A stretch of 64,000 bases of DNA from UBA2241 sp963777895 (GCA_963777895.1 CAVZSF010000007.1:186001-250000); one strand, 5' to 3'. Shown: positions 32,048 to 41,577, numbered from the stretch's first letter. The notes: a model not told the origin generated them from the letters alone. Numbers and translations: made by a program.

Positions 32048-32695
32048 ATGAGAAATCGTCTCTATCTGTGTGGCGCGCTGGCGGCGGCCGTCCTGGCCGT
32101 GCGGCGCGTGTCGCGCCGCTCCGGCGTGACGGCCGCCGAGGTCCGCGCGCCGCTCGCCGGCGACGGTGTCGTGACGAAGCCGATGTGGGTCTCGACTCGG
32201 GGCATCACTATCGAGACGCCGCCCGCGGAGGTCTGGCCCTGGATCGTGCAGATGGGCTACCCGACCGAGCGCGCCGGCTGGTATACGCCGCACTGGCTCG
32301 ACGAGCTCATGTGGGGTGAGCGGCCGCACAGCGCCGACGTGGTCCGCCCGGAGCTGCAGGATCTCAAGGTCGGCGACATGATCCCGGACAGCGCGGACTG
32401 GTCGGCCAAGTATGTCGTCGAGGAGCTCGAGCATGACCAGCATCTGCTGCTGCACTCGACCTGGCACGTGTTCGGGCCGGTCAGGTCCTCCGATTTCACA
32501 TGGGTCTTTGCGCTGCGCCCGCTCGACCGCGGCGCTACCCGCGTGCTCGTCCGCGCCCGCGTGAGCTGGCGTCCGCTCTGGACGTTGCCCTTCGTCTACG
32601 CCCTGCTCGGTGTCGGTGATTGGGTGAACGTGAGCGTGATGTTACGCGGCATCAAATCGCGCGCGGAGCTCGGCCGGGCGGGGCAGTCGGCCTAG
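32048..32695 (+). CDS. SRPBCC-fold protein with N-terminal membrane anchor
   Basis: A 215-residue protein that begins with a hydrophobic segment (about 4-17) and continues with a START/SRPBCC-like ligand-binding fold: ITIETPPAEVWPWIVQMGYP is the conserved N-terminal beta strand and helix, then GWYTPHWLDE and VGDMIPDS. This form (with the GWY motif) is common as an uncharacterised protein. The ligand is unknown. It is 75 bases after the signal-peptidase-like gene and may be cotranscribed. Confidence 0.72.
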   Translation: MRNRLYLCGALAAAVLAVRRVSRRSGVTAAEVRAPLAGDGVVTKPMWVSTRGITIETPPAEVWPWIVQMGYPTERAGWYTPHWLDELMWGERPHSADVVRPELQDLKVGDMIPDSADWSAKYVVEELEHDQHLLLHSTWHVFGPVRSSDFTWVFALRPLDRGATRVLVRARVSWRPLWTLPFVYALLGVGDWVNVSVMLRGIKSRAELGRAGQSA

Positions 32696-32730
32696 CTCAG
32701 GGGCAGCTGGGTCGCCGCCCATTGTGACCG

Positions 32731-33285
32731 CTACAGCTGGACGTCCTCCGGCCGCGCGCGCTCGTCGGCGAACCACTCGCTGGCGTCGAAGCCGTTGGCG
32801 ATCGTGCCGATCGGCATCTTCACGTACTTGCCGCGAGCCTGCACTGCAACCGTGCCGTCGCCCAGGATGATCTCGCCGGTGCCTTCGAACAGACGGCTGG
32901 TGTCGCGGGTGATGCGGGCGCGGCAGCGCACCTCGCCGACCAGCGGCACGGGCTGGCGGAAGCGCAGCGTGATCTCGGCGGTGACCCCCCACGCGTCCGG
33001 GTGCAGCAGAAGGATGGCACGGCCGATCGTCTCGTCGAGAATCGCCGAGGCGATGCCGCCGTGCAGCCGGCCCGGGTAGCTCTGGTGCTCCTCGGTCGTG
33101 GTGAAGACGCCGAGGAGCTCGGGGGGACGGAGGGCCGGCTCGCCCGCGTCTCCGGCGGCGAGCTCGTAGAAGCGGCCGTGCAGGCCGAAGGCGTTCTCAC
33201 GGCCGCAGACGAGGCACATCCGACTCACGTTCTGGGCGCGCAGGATCGGTCTGCTGTCTGGTGGTTGGTCGTGCTGGTCGTTCAT
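32731..33285 (-). CDS. Hotdog-fold thioesterase (PaaI/YbgC-like)
   Basis: A 184-residue hotdog protein expected to cleave acyl-CoA thioesters. The N-terminal MCLVCGRENAFGLHGRFYE is a cysteine-containing lead seen in many such enzymes, GRLHGGIASAILDETIG is the hotdog helix with the catalytic-site glycine and Asp/Glu, and VRCRARITRD follows. ATG at 33285 with GGGAGGG upstream. Single gene; the acyl group is unknown. Confidence 0.8.
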   Translation of the reverse strand: MNDQHDQPPDSRPILRAQNVSRMCLVCGRENAFGLHGRFYELAAGDAGEPALRPPELLGVFTTTEEHQSYPGRLHGGIASAILDETIGRAILLLHPDAWGVTAEITLRFRQPVPLVGEVRCRARITRDTSRLFEGTGEIILGDGTVAVQARGKYVKMPIGTIANGFDASEWFADERARPEDVQL

Positions 33286-33358
33286 CGCCCTCCCTCGATG
33301 CACTTGCGCCAATCTACCGCAAGATGTGGGGGGAGAGAGGGCGAGGCCGGTTCGTCTG

Positions 33359-34042
33359 CTACGTTCGCGCCGCTCCTGTGTCGCGTGTTCTCGCGTACCA
33401 GAACGCGCAGAGGCCGAACGCCACGACGAAGAGCAGCATCGAGCCGACGTGGGCAAAGCGGGCGATGGTGTCGGTCGACTCCAGCAGTCCGAGTCTGCCG
33501 AGGATGTTGTGCCAGTCGTGGCCGGCGCCCGAGCCGTCGTCGCCGAAGAGCGTCAGCACCATGTCCTGGGCGTCTCCGATGTAGACGGAGACGTTGTTCA
33601 GTGACTCCGCGGCCCAGGCGACCATGAGGATCACCGCGAAGCGGTCGCCGCGGTGCAGGAAGTAACCGGCCAAGGCGAGCGGCGCGGCCACCTGCAGGAA
33701 GGAGCCGGCGAGCCAGCAGACGAGCTCCGGCGCCCACATCGTCAGCAGGTGGCCGAACTCGTGCACGCCGAGGTCGAAGTACGACAGAAGCGGCACCCAG
33801 CCGTCGTGCGCGTACGTGAAGTACGCAAGCACGGCGGTGATCAAGGCGGCGACGACCCACTGCAGGGTCGACTGCCAGAGGCCGGTGTCCGCAGGGGCGG
33901 GCGCCGGCGATGTCGGCCGGCTGAGGGGCGGGGCGAAGCCCAGCGGCTCAGCCGGCCTCGTGCCGGCCGGCTGCTCTCCGGTCGCGCGGAGCCGCTCCAG
34001 CAGCTCGTCCGGGTCGGGCGCTCGCCTGTAGCCTTCGCTCAT
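33359..34042 (-). CDS. Membrane protein with HEFGH motif (possible zinc metalloprotease)
   Basis: A 227-residue protein with a disordered, Pro-rich N-terminus (1-52) and about five membrane segments. Just after the first segment lies DLGVHEFGHLL with HEFGH at 94-98, an HExxH zinc motif placed at the membrane as in site-2-type proteases. A third metal ligand is not obvious; AESLNNV in a later segment and GHDWHNILG are candidates. It could be an M50-like peptidase or an inactive relative. It is divergent from the TIM-barrel gene. Confidence 0.62.
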   Translation of the reverse strand: MSEGYRRAPDPDELLERLRATGEQPAGTRPAEPLGFAPPLSRPTSPAPAPADTGLWQSTLQWVVAALITAVLAYFTYAHDGWVPLLSYFDLGVHEFGHLLTMWAPELVCWLAGSFLQVAAPLALAGYFLHRGDRFAVILMVAWAAESLNNVSVYIGDAQDMVLTLFGDDGSGAGHDWHNILGRLGLLESTDTIARFAHVGSMLLFVVAFGLCAFWYARTRDTGAART

Positions 34043-34158
34043 CGGCAGCTTGTATCGGCAGCGCTGATGAGATGCTGCAGGCAGGCGACTCGTGCCGGCG
34101 CCTCGGCGAGGGTGATCTGGCCCTGTGCGGCGGGGGCAGTGTGTGATAGGTGATGCAC

Positions 34159-35007
34159 ATGGCGCACGATCCGACGATCAGCATCTCTACGGGCGCGTAT
34201 TACGACGAGCCTCTCGACGCGGCGCTCGCGCGCATCGCCGAGATCGCTGCGGCGGCCGAGGTCTGCTCGTGGGGCCGGCATACGCTGGTCCATGAGGAGG
34301 CGGCCCGTGCCGTACGGGAAGCTGGGCTTCCCGTCACCGTGCACGGGCCGTTCGCCGGCGACGGCCTGGGGCACTGGTCGGCCAAGCGGCGGCGCGCCGC
34401 CCTGGACGTGCACCGCCGGCATGGGGCGGCGGCGGCGGAGCTGGGCGCCGCCCTCTACGTCGTGCACCCGGACATGCACACGCGCCGCCGCGTCTTCGAC
34501 CCGAAGATCGCCGCCCGCCTCGAGCGTTCCTTCGCCGAGCTCCTGACCCTGCAGGAAGAGCTCGGTCTGGCGGTCCTCGTCGAGAACATGCCGTACGCCG
34601 GCCACTCCCACTTCACCGCCCCCGGTCAGCTTGATTTGCAGGGCCTCGGCCTCACGCTCGACATCGGTCACGCGGCTCTCGCCGGCAGCCTGCCGTCCTG
34701 GCTCGCCGACCCGTGCGCTCCGCTGAAGCATCTGCACCTGCACGACAACCGCGGACGCCACGAGGGCGATCTGCACCTCGCGCTCGGCGCGGGACGACTA
34801 GACCTCGCGCCGGCGCTCGCGCTCGTGCGCGACGCCGGCGTGATCGTCGTCCTCGAGCACACGCGCGAGCGCGATGTGCTCGCCAGCCTCGACTACCTGC
34901 GACGCGCCGGCCTTGTGCCATCGGCGGGTGACCAAGGAGGCCGGGATCGGCACGAGGGCCGGGGCGGCCACCGCGGCCAGGGCAGTCGAGAGGGGGAAGG
35001 CGCATGA
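34159..35007 (+). CDS. Sugar phosphate isomerase/epimerase-like TIM-barrel protein
   Basis: A 282-residue xylose-isomerase-like (AP endonuclease 2 superfamily) barrel. Metal-binding residues are visible along the barrel: VVHPDMH, VLVENMPY, LTLDIGHA, HLHLHDNRGRHEGDLHL (in parts) and VIVVLEHT. Members isomerise sugars or act on nucleic acid; the choice cannot be made here. The last 25 residues are Gly/Arg/Glu-rich and unlike the barrel. ATG at 34159 is chosen; in-frame GTG 34150 and ATG 34153 are also possible. The stop overlaps the next start (ATGA). Confidence 0.8.
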   Translation: MAHDPTISISTGAYYDEPLDAALARIAEIAAAAEVCSWGRHTLVHEEAARAVREAGLPVTVHGPFAGDGLGHWSAKRRRAALDVHRRHGAAAAELGAALYVVHPDMHTRRRVFDPKIAARLERSFAELLTLQEELGLAVLVENMPYAGHSHFTAPGQLDLQGLGLTLDIGHAALAGSLPSWLADPCAPLKHLHLHDNRGRHEGDLHLALGAGRLDLAPALALVRDAGVIVVLEHTRERDVLASLDYLRRAGLVPSAGDQGGRDRHEGRGGHRGQGSREGEGA

Positions 35008-36857
35008 CGTCGCGACCACCGGGCCTCGGGGACGCCGACCAGAGCGTCGCCGGACGCGTCGCCTTCCTCGCGCGCGTCGAGCCGTTCGTCGGGCTGGGCG
35101 CCGAGGAGCTCGAGCGGATCGCCGCGTCGATCGTCGAGCGCATTGTCGAGCCCGGCGAGGCGGTCTTCGTCGAGGGCGGAACGCCGGGCACCGAGCTCTT
35201 CGTCGTGCGGGACGGCACGCTCGAGCTTGTCCACAAGGAGGCCGTCGTCGCGATCGTGGGGGCCGGTGAGGTCCTCGGTCACCCGACGCTGCTCACCGGC
35301 CTCTCGCCCGAGTTCACGACGCGCGCGCGGCAGCGGTCTCTGCTCTATGCCGTCCCCAAGGGCGTGGCTCTCGAGGTGCTGAGCAGTCCGGAGGGCGTGC
35401 GCTTCGTGGCGCGCACCCTGCGCGACCGCCTGATCCAGGCGGCGCGCACGATGCGCGCCCTTCCCGACGTGCACACCCGTCCCGTGACCTCGCTGCTCCG
35501 TACGGCGCCGGTCTTCTGCGAGTCGGGCACGAGCGTCCATGACGCCGCCCAACTGATGGCCGACAAACGTCTGTCCGCCCTGCTCGTGCGGACGCGCGAA
35601 GGCCTCGGCATCGTCACCGACGTCGATCTTCGCGACAAGGTCGTCGCCGGCGGCGTGTCGCGCGAGTCCCCGGTGAGCGCCATCATGACGATGCCGGCCA
35701 AGACGCTGCGCGCCGACCTGCTCGCACCCGAGGCCGCCATCGAGATGATGGCCGCCGGCGTCAACCACCTGCCGGTGCTCGACGCCGGCGGCGCCGTCCT
35801 CGGCATCCTCTCGGCGAGCAACCTGATGTCGCTCGATTCGCGAAGCCCCTTCGCGCTCCGGCGGTCGATCTTCGCGGCGGTGTCGGTGGATGAGGTCCTC
35901 GCGGCGGCCCGCGACGTGCCCCGCCTCTTCGTCGACCTGCTGGACGCCCACCTCGACGCGCCCGCGCTCACACGGATCCTCACGCTGCTCGTCGACGCGA
36001 TGACATTGCGCCTGCTCGAGCTCGCCGTCGAACGGCACGGCGAGCCGCCGGTCCCCTTCGCCTGGCTCGCCTTCGGCAGCCAGGCGCGCAGCGAGATGAA
36101 CCTGCTCTCCGACCAGGACAACGGGCTGGCCTACGCCGACACCGACGACACGTCGGTCGACGCGTACTTCAAGCTGGTCGCGGAGGACGTCAACGAGGGC
36201 CTTCGCCGTTGTGGCTTTGCGCAGGACCCGCACGGGGTGCTCGCCAGGTACCATGCGTGGCGGATGCCGCTCTCCGAGTGGCGTCAGGTCTTCGCCGACT
36301 CCCTGGAAGGGCGCGACCTCGACCGGCTGGCCCGCGCCACCGTGTCCTTCGACTTCCGCAAGCTCGTCGGCGAGCTCGAGGTCATCGAGCCCCTCAGTGA
36401 GATCGTGCGGACGGCGCCGCGCCACCGCCGCTTCCTTGCCGGGCTCGCAGAGCTGGGCCAGCGGGCGCCGTCTCCGCTCGGCTTCCGTCAGCGGCTCTCG
36501 GGCTGGGTCGACCTCAAGCGTGACGCTCTGCTGCCCCTCCAGAATCTGGCGCGCTACTGGTCCTTCGCCCTGGGGATCGTGGCGCCCACGACGCTCGAGC
36601 GCCTCGTCGCGGTGCGCGACGCCGGCGGGCTCGAGCCCGAGGCCGAGGCCCGCCTTCACGAGGCCTACCTGAGCATGGCCCACCTGCAGCTCCGCCATCA
36701 CGCGAACGCGCTGCGGGCCGGCAAGCGCCTCGACAACATCGTCGACCCGGTGCACCTGCGTCCGCTCACGCGGGTGGCGTTGCAGGAAGCGCTGCGCGAG
36801 GTCGCCGTGGCGCAGAAGCACAAGCCGCGGCTCCCGCGAGGGGGCAGGACGCGCTGA
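35004..36857 (+). CDS. cNMP-binding/CBS/DUF294 nucleotidyltransferase protein
   Basis: A 617-residue cytosolic protein with four parts: a cNMP-binding-like domain (about 20-140), a pair of CBS domains (about 165-290; RPVTSLLRTAPVFCESGTSV and VSAIMTMPAKTLRAD), a DUF294 nucleotidyltransferase (FGSQARSEMNLLSDQDNGL), and the helical DUF294_C domain (about 470-610). The architecture resembles GlnD-like signal-transduction nucleotidyltransferases without the HD domain; CBS domains usually sense adenine nucleotides. Targets are unknown. It overlaps the upstream TIM-barrel gene by 4 bases, so they form an operon. Confidence 0.88.
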   Translation: MTSRPPGLGDADQSVAGRVAFLARVEPFVGLGAEELERIAASIVERIVEPGEAVFVEGGTPGTELFVVRDGTLELVHKEAVVAIVGAGEVLGHPTLLTGLSPEFTTRARQRSLLYAVPKGVALEVLSSPEGVRFVARTLRDRLIQAARTMRALPDVHTRPVTSLLRTAPVFCESGTSVHDAAQLMADKRLSALLVRTREGLGIVTDVDLRDKVVAGGVSRESPVSAIMTMPAKTLRADLLAPEAAIEMMAAGVNHLPVLDAGGAVLGILSASNLMSLDSRSPFALRRSIFAAVSVDEVLAAARDVPRLFVDLLDAHLDAPALTRILTLLVDAMTLRLLELAVERHGEPPVPFAWLAFGSQARSEMNLLSDQDNGLAYADTDDTSVDAYFKLVAEDVNEGLRRCGFAQDPHGVLARYHAWRMPLSEWRQVFADSLEGRDLDRLARATVSFDFRKLVGELEVIEPLSEIVRTAPRHRRFLAGLAELGQRAPSPLGFRQRLSGWVDLKRDALLPLQNLARYWSFALGIVAPTTLERLVAVRDAGGLEPEAEARLHEAYLSMAHLQLRHHANALRAGKRLDNIVDPVHLRPLTRVALQEALREVAVAQKHKPRLPRGGRTR

Positions 36858-36870
36858 CTGTCGGAAGCCC

Positions 36871-37323
36871 CTAGGTGGGCAGCCGCCGGCCCCACGAAAG
36901 GCCGGCGTAGCGCTGCACCGACGGCAGCAGGCTGACGAGCGCGATCAGCGCCCCCACCGTCCCCCAGATCGGCTGCTGGAAGTTGTAGCCGACGGCCCAG
37001 ATCTCGACCAGCTCGAAGATCACGAGCGCGCAGCCGATGGCGAAGGCGCCGAACCAGGCCCAGGCCTGTCGAGCCAGCAGGCCGGCTGCGGTCACGAAGG
37101 GGAGGATGCCGAGGAGGATGAGAAGGATCAGTCCCGGGATGAAGTAGTCGGGGAAGGGTGAACCGTCGAGCATGCCGGGTGGCACCTGGAGGCTCTCGCC
37201 GGTCGGATCGGTCGTGAGCATCAAGCCGCCGAAGGTGCCCCCGATACCCTGCAGGACGAGCAGCACGAGGAGCGCCCAGACGGGCAGTGTGCGCCTGGGA
37301 CTCTCGTGCGGGGCGGCTTCCAT
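36871..37323 (-). CDS. Small integral membrane protein
   Basis: A 150-residue protein with four hydrophobic segments (about 14-34, 63-81, 85-108, 121-137) and no recognised motif. I do not recognise the family beyond its likeness to uncharacterised four-helix membrane proteins. It converges on the DUF294 gene and lies 21 bases downstream of the AlkZ-like gene on the same strand, so the two may be cotranscribed. Confidence 0.7.
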   Translation of the reverse strand: MEAAPHESPRRTLPVWALLVLLVLQGIGGTFGGLMLTTDPTGESLQVPPGMLDGSPFPDYFIPGLILLILLGILPFVTAAGLLARQAWAWFGAFAIGCALVIFELVEIWAVGYNFQQPIWGTVGALIALVSLLPSVQRYAGLSWGRRLPT

Positions 37324-37344
37324 GCGCCAACAGTAGAAGACGCG

Positions 37345-38484
37345 TCACGCCTCGACAAACCGCACCTCGGTGCCGGAGGCTTCGGGCCGCATGAAGGTCG
37401 CGAGGCGCTCGCCCTCACGGGCGAGCGCCTCGCGGTCGTTCGCCTCGATGGCCTTGAGGGGCGAGACCAGCAGGCTGGCTATGTCGCGCTCGGTCTGCAG
37501 CTTCCAGCGGCCGACCGCGAAGCCGTCGAGCAGAACGGCGGGGCCGATGAGCTGAACGGCCGCCTTGTAGAACGGCTGCTGCAGCTCCTCGGCCACGATC
37601 CTGCGACGGTCGGCGTGCGCCAGCAGGACGTTGTCCCATTCCGGCACGAAGCGCGGCGGGGCGGGCGCGTCGGCTGCGGGCCGCAGGCCGTCGGGCACGT
37701 CGAGCAGCTCGGCGCCGTTCTGGTCGAGGAACACCGCCAGCTCCGGCCGGAGCTGCTCGACCTCTCGCTTGAGTCCGCGCAGTCCCGACCAGGTCGCGAT
37801 GTCCGCCGCGGTGGCAGGTCCGAAGGCCGCGAGGTAGCGGAGGATCAGCCCTCGCGGCCCCGTCGCCGCGGGCACAGGTTGCCCGAGCCAAGCCTCGGCG
37901 TCGACGAAGAGAGGCTTGGTGGGGAAGCCCCAGGTGGCGCCCTCGAGCGGCGCGTGGATGAGCGCGAGGTGAGCGCGCACGGCGTAGGCCAGACGCTGGG
38001 TGTCCGCGTCCGGGTCGGCGCGTCGCAGCACGGCGCGGAGTTGCGCCAGCGTCCGCGGCTCGGCGAAGAAGGGCTTGACCTCGGCGGCGAGCTCCTCGAG
38101 GGCGAGTCGCGAGCCCGCCCGTCTCAGGAAGCTCTCGGCCAGTCTGGTCAGCGATGGCTGCAGCGCCGCGCGGAAGAGCAGGTAGTCGGTGGCGGTGACG
38201 AGGTGGATGGTGCCACGCATCAGCGTCGCCTTGACCACGAGTCGTTTGTGAAGAAGGGCGTCGAGGTGCGCGCGGTCGAACCCGGGGATCCGCGCCCACA
38301 GCCCGAGGTAGCCCGCGCGGGAGGCTTGCGCCTGGAGGCCGGCGACGTGCTCGAGGGCGGCCAGAACGGCATCTTCCGATGAAGACTGTCGCAAGGCCGT
38401 GGGGCGACGCTGGCCCGGCAGCAACAGCTGCCGGGCCAGCGTCGCCCGGTTCAGCGCTCTCAGCGTCAGCACGGTCTCGACCAT
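37345..38484 (-). CDS. Winged-helix DNA-binding protein, AlkZ/YcaQ (HTH_42) family
   Basis: A 379-residue protein of the HTH_42 family, which includes the DNA glycosylases AlkZ and YcaQ that unhook interstrand crosslinks and remove bulky alkylated bases. The catalytic QxQ motif is present as Gln51-Ala-Gln53 in LQAQASRAGY. Later blocks LMRGTIHLV, then LVSPLKAIE and the end GTEVRFVEA are typical. A role in genotoxin self-protection or repair is inferred. The start codon region contains a perfect 21-bp hairpin. Confidence 0.82.
   Translation of the reverse strand: MVETVLTLRALNRATLARQLLLPGQRRPTALRQSSSEDAVLAALEHVAGLQAQASRAGYLGLWARIPGFDRAHLDALLHKRLVVKATLMRGTIHLVTATDYLLFRAALQPSLTRLAESFLRRAGSRLALEELAAEVKPFFAEPRTLAQLRAVLRRADPDADTQRLAYAVRAHLALIHAPLEGATWGFPTKPLFVDAEAWLGQPVPAATGPRGLILRYLAAFGPATAADIATWSGLRGLKREVEQLRPELAVFLDQNGAELLDVPDGLRPAADAPAPPRFVPEWDNVLLAHADRRRIVAEELQQPFYKAAVQLIGPAVLLDGFAVGRWKLQTERDIASLLVSPLKAIEANDREALAREGERLATFMRPEASGTEVRFVEA
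38402..38447. repeat. Perfect 21-bp inverted repeat in the AlkZ-like coding start
   Basis: Arms 38402-38422 and 38427-38447 pair exactly around AACA. It lies within about codons 13-28 and could hide or block the message, or the DNA could extrude as a cruciform. Confidence 0.92.
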
Positions 38485-38701
38485 GTCGTGCGGCTTCTAC
38501 CCATTCGTCGCCTGCCCGTTCACCGGTACATGCCCGAACCTCGCGTCTTCTCCTCTGGCAACGCCTCGGACATGCCCTTGTGCGCCTCACGAGGCGGCAT
38601 ATCATCCTTGTCGCAGGCCGCGCGTGATCGAAGGGGAGCTCCACGGCCGGGGAGATCCCGGAGAGCGGGGCGATCCGCATCGGCCGAGGGGAACCGCATC
38701 C

Positions 38702-39910
38702 ATGGGGGGGACCATGACACACGCTCGCCGCATCATCCTGCTCGTCGTGCTGGCTCTGGCGGCACTGTGGGTCGCCGCGGTCGCGGCATCGCCGGCGCTG
38801 GCGGCGCCGAGCAAGGCACGCAGCGCCGGGACGCAGTGGACCTTCGCCGTGTACTGCGACGGCGACAACAACCTGGAACGCTACTGGGAGCAGTACAGCC
38901 TTCCGTGGCTGCTCGAGGTGCCGGCCAGCCCGGGCCTCAGGGTCGTGGCGATGCGCGACCGGCTCAGCACGACGGGCACTGAGCTTATCGAGATCGCCGG
39001 CGGGGCGCAGACAGTCGTCGCCACCTACCCCGAGAAGGATTTCGGGGACGGAGCCACCTTCCGGTGGTTCATCCAAACGGTGCACGCGCTGTACCCGTCC
39101 ACGCACCTCGCCGTCACCATGTGGGACCACGGGTACGGCTGGCGTTACATCTGCAAGGACGACACGTCGGGCGGCGACGCCATCACCATGGACGAGCTCC
39201 AGGCGGCTATCACCGGCGCTGGGGTGCCTATCGACATCCTCGCGTTCGACGCCTGCAACATGGGCGACATCGACGTCGCCTATGAGGCGGCAGGCACGGG
39301 TCTCGTGAGCTTCATGGTGGCCTCGGAAGAGTCGATCATCGCCAACGGCTATCCCTACGACGAGATGCTGACCCCGCTCGCGCAGGATCCCTCGCGTGGG
39401 GCGGAGCAGGTCGCGGTCGACATGGTCGCCGGCTGGAAGACGTATTACGACTCGCTGCAGTCGGCGAACACGGCCCAGCTCGCGGCCGTGGACGTGAGGA
39501 GGATCGCGACGGCCGGTGGTGACCTGCAGGCGTGGACCGCGCGGCTGGCGACAGGCCTGCCGCTCTACAAGAAGGCCTACACCGCCGATCTCAGCCGCAC
39601 GTGGCACGCCTGGGCGACGAACCACTACGACCTCGGCGACCTCTGCGGGAACCTGCTCGCCGACCCTGCGGTCTCCGACCCCACGCTGAAGGGCCTGACG
39701 CAGACTGTCCTGAACGACGTGGAGGCAGCGGTCGTGGCGCAGTCGAGCGCCCCGTCGTCCGCCGATTCGACTGGCCTCACCATCTGGTGGAACTCCAAGG
39801 TGGACTGGAAGACGTACCAGGCCGATTACCTCGCGCAGGTGGCGTTCGCGCAGCCGCTTCCGGTCGGCGTCGGCTGGTGGGCCTTCCTCGACGCGTACGC
39901 CGCTCACTAG
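38702..39910 (+). CDS. Secreted clostripain-family (C11) cysteine peptidase
   Basis: A 402-residue exported protein of peptidase family C11. An N-terminal signal peptide (about 1-35, ending in LAAPS) precedes the caspase-like fold. The catalytic pair is His143 in MWDHGYGW and Cys185 in FDACNMGDIDVAYE, and YCDGDNNLE at the mature N-terminus is the family's first motif. Clostripain-type enzymes cut after arginine or lysine. ATG at 38702 has GAGGGG upstream; an ATG at 38714 with GGGGGGG is an alternative. Single gene with a strong terminator. Confidence 0.87.
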   Translation: MGGTMTHARRIILLVVLALAALWVAAVAASPALAAPSKARSAGTQWTFAVYCDGDNNLERYWEQYSLPWLLEVPASPGLRVVAMRDRLSTTGTELIEIAGGAQTVVATYPEKDFGDGATFRWFIQTVHALYPSTHLAVTMWDHGYGWRYICKDDTSGGDAITMDELQAAITGAGVPIDILAFDACNMGDIDVAYEAAGTGLVSFMVASEESIIANGYPYDEMLTPLAQDPSRGAEQVAVDMVAGWKTYYDSLQSANTAQLAAVDVRRIATAGGDLQAWTARLATGLPLYKKAYTADLSRTWHAWATNHYDLGDLCGNLLADPAVSDPTLKGLTQTVLNDVEAAVVAQSSAPSSADSTGLTIWWNSKVDWKTYQADYLAQVAFAQPLPVGVGWWAFLDAYAAH

Positions 39911-39930
39911 TCGGTCAGGGCTGAGCAACG

Positions 39931-39976
39931 AGAAGGCGGCGGGAGCCGCGCCTCTGGGCGCGGCCCGCCGCCTTCT
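39931..39976. terminator. Large hairpin terminator between convergent genes
   Basis: A stem of about 20 bp with a small bulge (arms starting AGAAGGCGGCGG and ending CCGCCGCCTTCT) around a short loop. The plus strand ends in TTCTTCCTTTCC, the nearest thing to a U-tract in the window. Confidence 0.75.
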
Positions 39977-40022
39977 TCCTTTCCATGGTCCGCCGGTCGA
40001 GTCAGCGGCGCCTCGGCCTCTT

Positions 40023-41577
40023 CTAGCGCTTCATCAGCGAGCCGAGGATGCCGCGCATGAGCGAGCGGCCCGCCTGGCTGCCGGCGGCGCGGATCACGCT
40101 CTTGCCGAGCGCCTCGGCCATGCCCTGGCGCTGGTACCCGCCGGAGGGCTTCTTCGGCGCCGGAGCGGACTGGGGGCGCGAGGCGGGCTTCTGGGCAGCC
40201 TCCGCCTCTTTGGCGGCCGCCGCCGCCGTGGCCGCCTTGTCGGCGGCGGCGGTCGCCGCCTGCGCCCGCGCGAGCAGTACCTCCTCGGCCGACTCGCGGT
40301 CGAGCAGCTGCTCGTAGTGCCCGGCGACGAGCGATGCGGCCATGCACCTGCTGTCGCTGCTCGGGCGCGATCGCGCCGATGTGCCCATGCGGTGGCACCA
40401 CGAGGGCGCGCTGCACCATCGACGGCGTCCCGTCGGCCTGGAGCACCGAGAGCAGGGCCTCGCCGACGGCGAGCTCAGTGACCGCCTTCTCGACGTCGAC
40501 CGCCGGGTTCGGCCGGAAGGTCTCGGCCATCGCCTGCACGGCCTTCTGCTCCCGCGGCGTGAAGGCGCGCAGGGCGTGCTGCACCTTGTTGCCGAGCTGC
40601 CCGAGCACGGTGTCGGGGATGTCGATCGGGTTCTGGGTGACGAAGTAGACGCCGACGCCCTTGCTGCGGATGAGCCGCACGACCTGCTCGATCTTGGTGA
40701 GCAGGGCGGGCGGCGTGTCGGTGAAGAGCAGGTGCGCTTCGTCGAAGAAGAAGACCAGCTTCGGTTTGGGCAGGTCGCCCGCCTCGGGCAGCCGCTCGAA
40801 GAGCTCGCTGAGCAGCCACAGCAGCAGGGTCGAGTAGACCTGCGGCGCGAGCATGAGCTTGTCGGCCGCCAGGATGTTGATGTAGCCCTTGCCGTCGGCG
40901 CCCGTCTGCATGAAGTCGAAGAGGTCGAGGGCGGGCTCGCCGAAGAGCTTGTCGCCGCCCTGCTCCTCGAGGCTGAGCAGGCCGCGCTGGATGGCGCCGA
41001 CGGAGGCCGCCGAGACGTTGCCGTAGGTGGTGCCGATCTCGGCGGCGTTGTCGGCGACGTACTTCAGGATGGCGCGCAGGTCGTCCATGTCGAGGAGCAG
41101 CAGGCCGTTGTCGTCGGCGACACGGAAGGCGACGGTGAGCACGGCCTCCTGGATCTCGTTGAGGTTGAGCATGCGGGCGAGAAGCAGGGGACCGACCTCG
41201 GAGGCCGTGGTGCGCACGGGATGGCCCTGCTCGCCGAAGACGTCCCAGAACATCACCGGCGAGGCGTGAGCGTCCCACGGCGCCAAGCCGAGCTGCGATG
41301 CCCGGGCGTCGACCTTCTCGTTGCCGCCGCCAGCTTGCGAGACGCCCGAGAGGTCGCCCTTGATGTCTGCCGCGAAGACGGGCACGCCGATGCTGCTGAA
41401 GGCCTCGGCCAGCACCTGCAGCGTGACGGTCTTGCCGGTGCCCGTCGCGCCGGCGACCAGCCCGTGACGGTTCGCCATCTGTGGGATAAGGCGGATATCG
41501 GCGCCGGCCGCTCCGCCGCTCGCCGCGGACTCCTTCGCGATCAACAAGCCTTCAGTGACGATCGGCCATGACGGCAT
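40023..41577 (-). CDS. HerA/FtsK-like ATPase (DUF853), frameshifted near its C-terminus
   Basis: A P-loop ATPase of the bacterial HerA-like DUF853 family, about 517 residues if read through. Walker A GATGTGKT is at 43-50, Walker B is KLVFFFDEAHLLF, and the arginine-rich blocks FVTQNPIDIPDTVLGQLGNK are intact. After IAPEQRQQV the frame breaks: an extra C (plus-strand base 40344) is needed to reach MAASLVAGHYEQLLDRES and the family's end GRSLMRGILGSLMKR, which sits in the next frame. Either a real recent frameshift or a sequencing error. It may remodel DNA or protein assemblies; the true role of this family is unclear. ATG at 41577 with GGGGGGAAGG upstream. Confidence 0.85.

Noticed and set aside
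40340..40350. Programmed ribosomal frameshift in the HerA-like gene
   Set aside because: No slippery heptamer or downstream structure is evident; a random indel or sequencing error is simpler.
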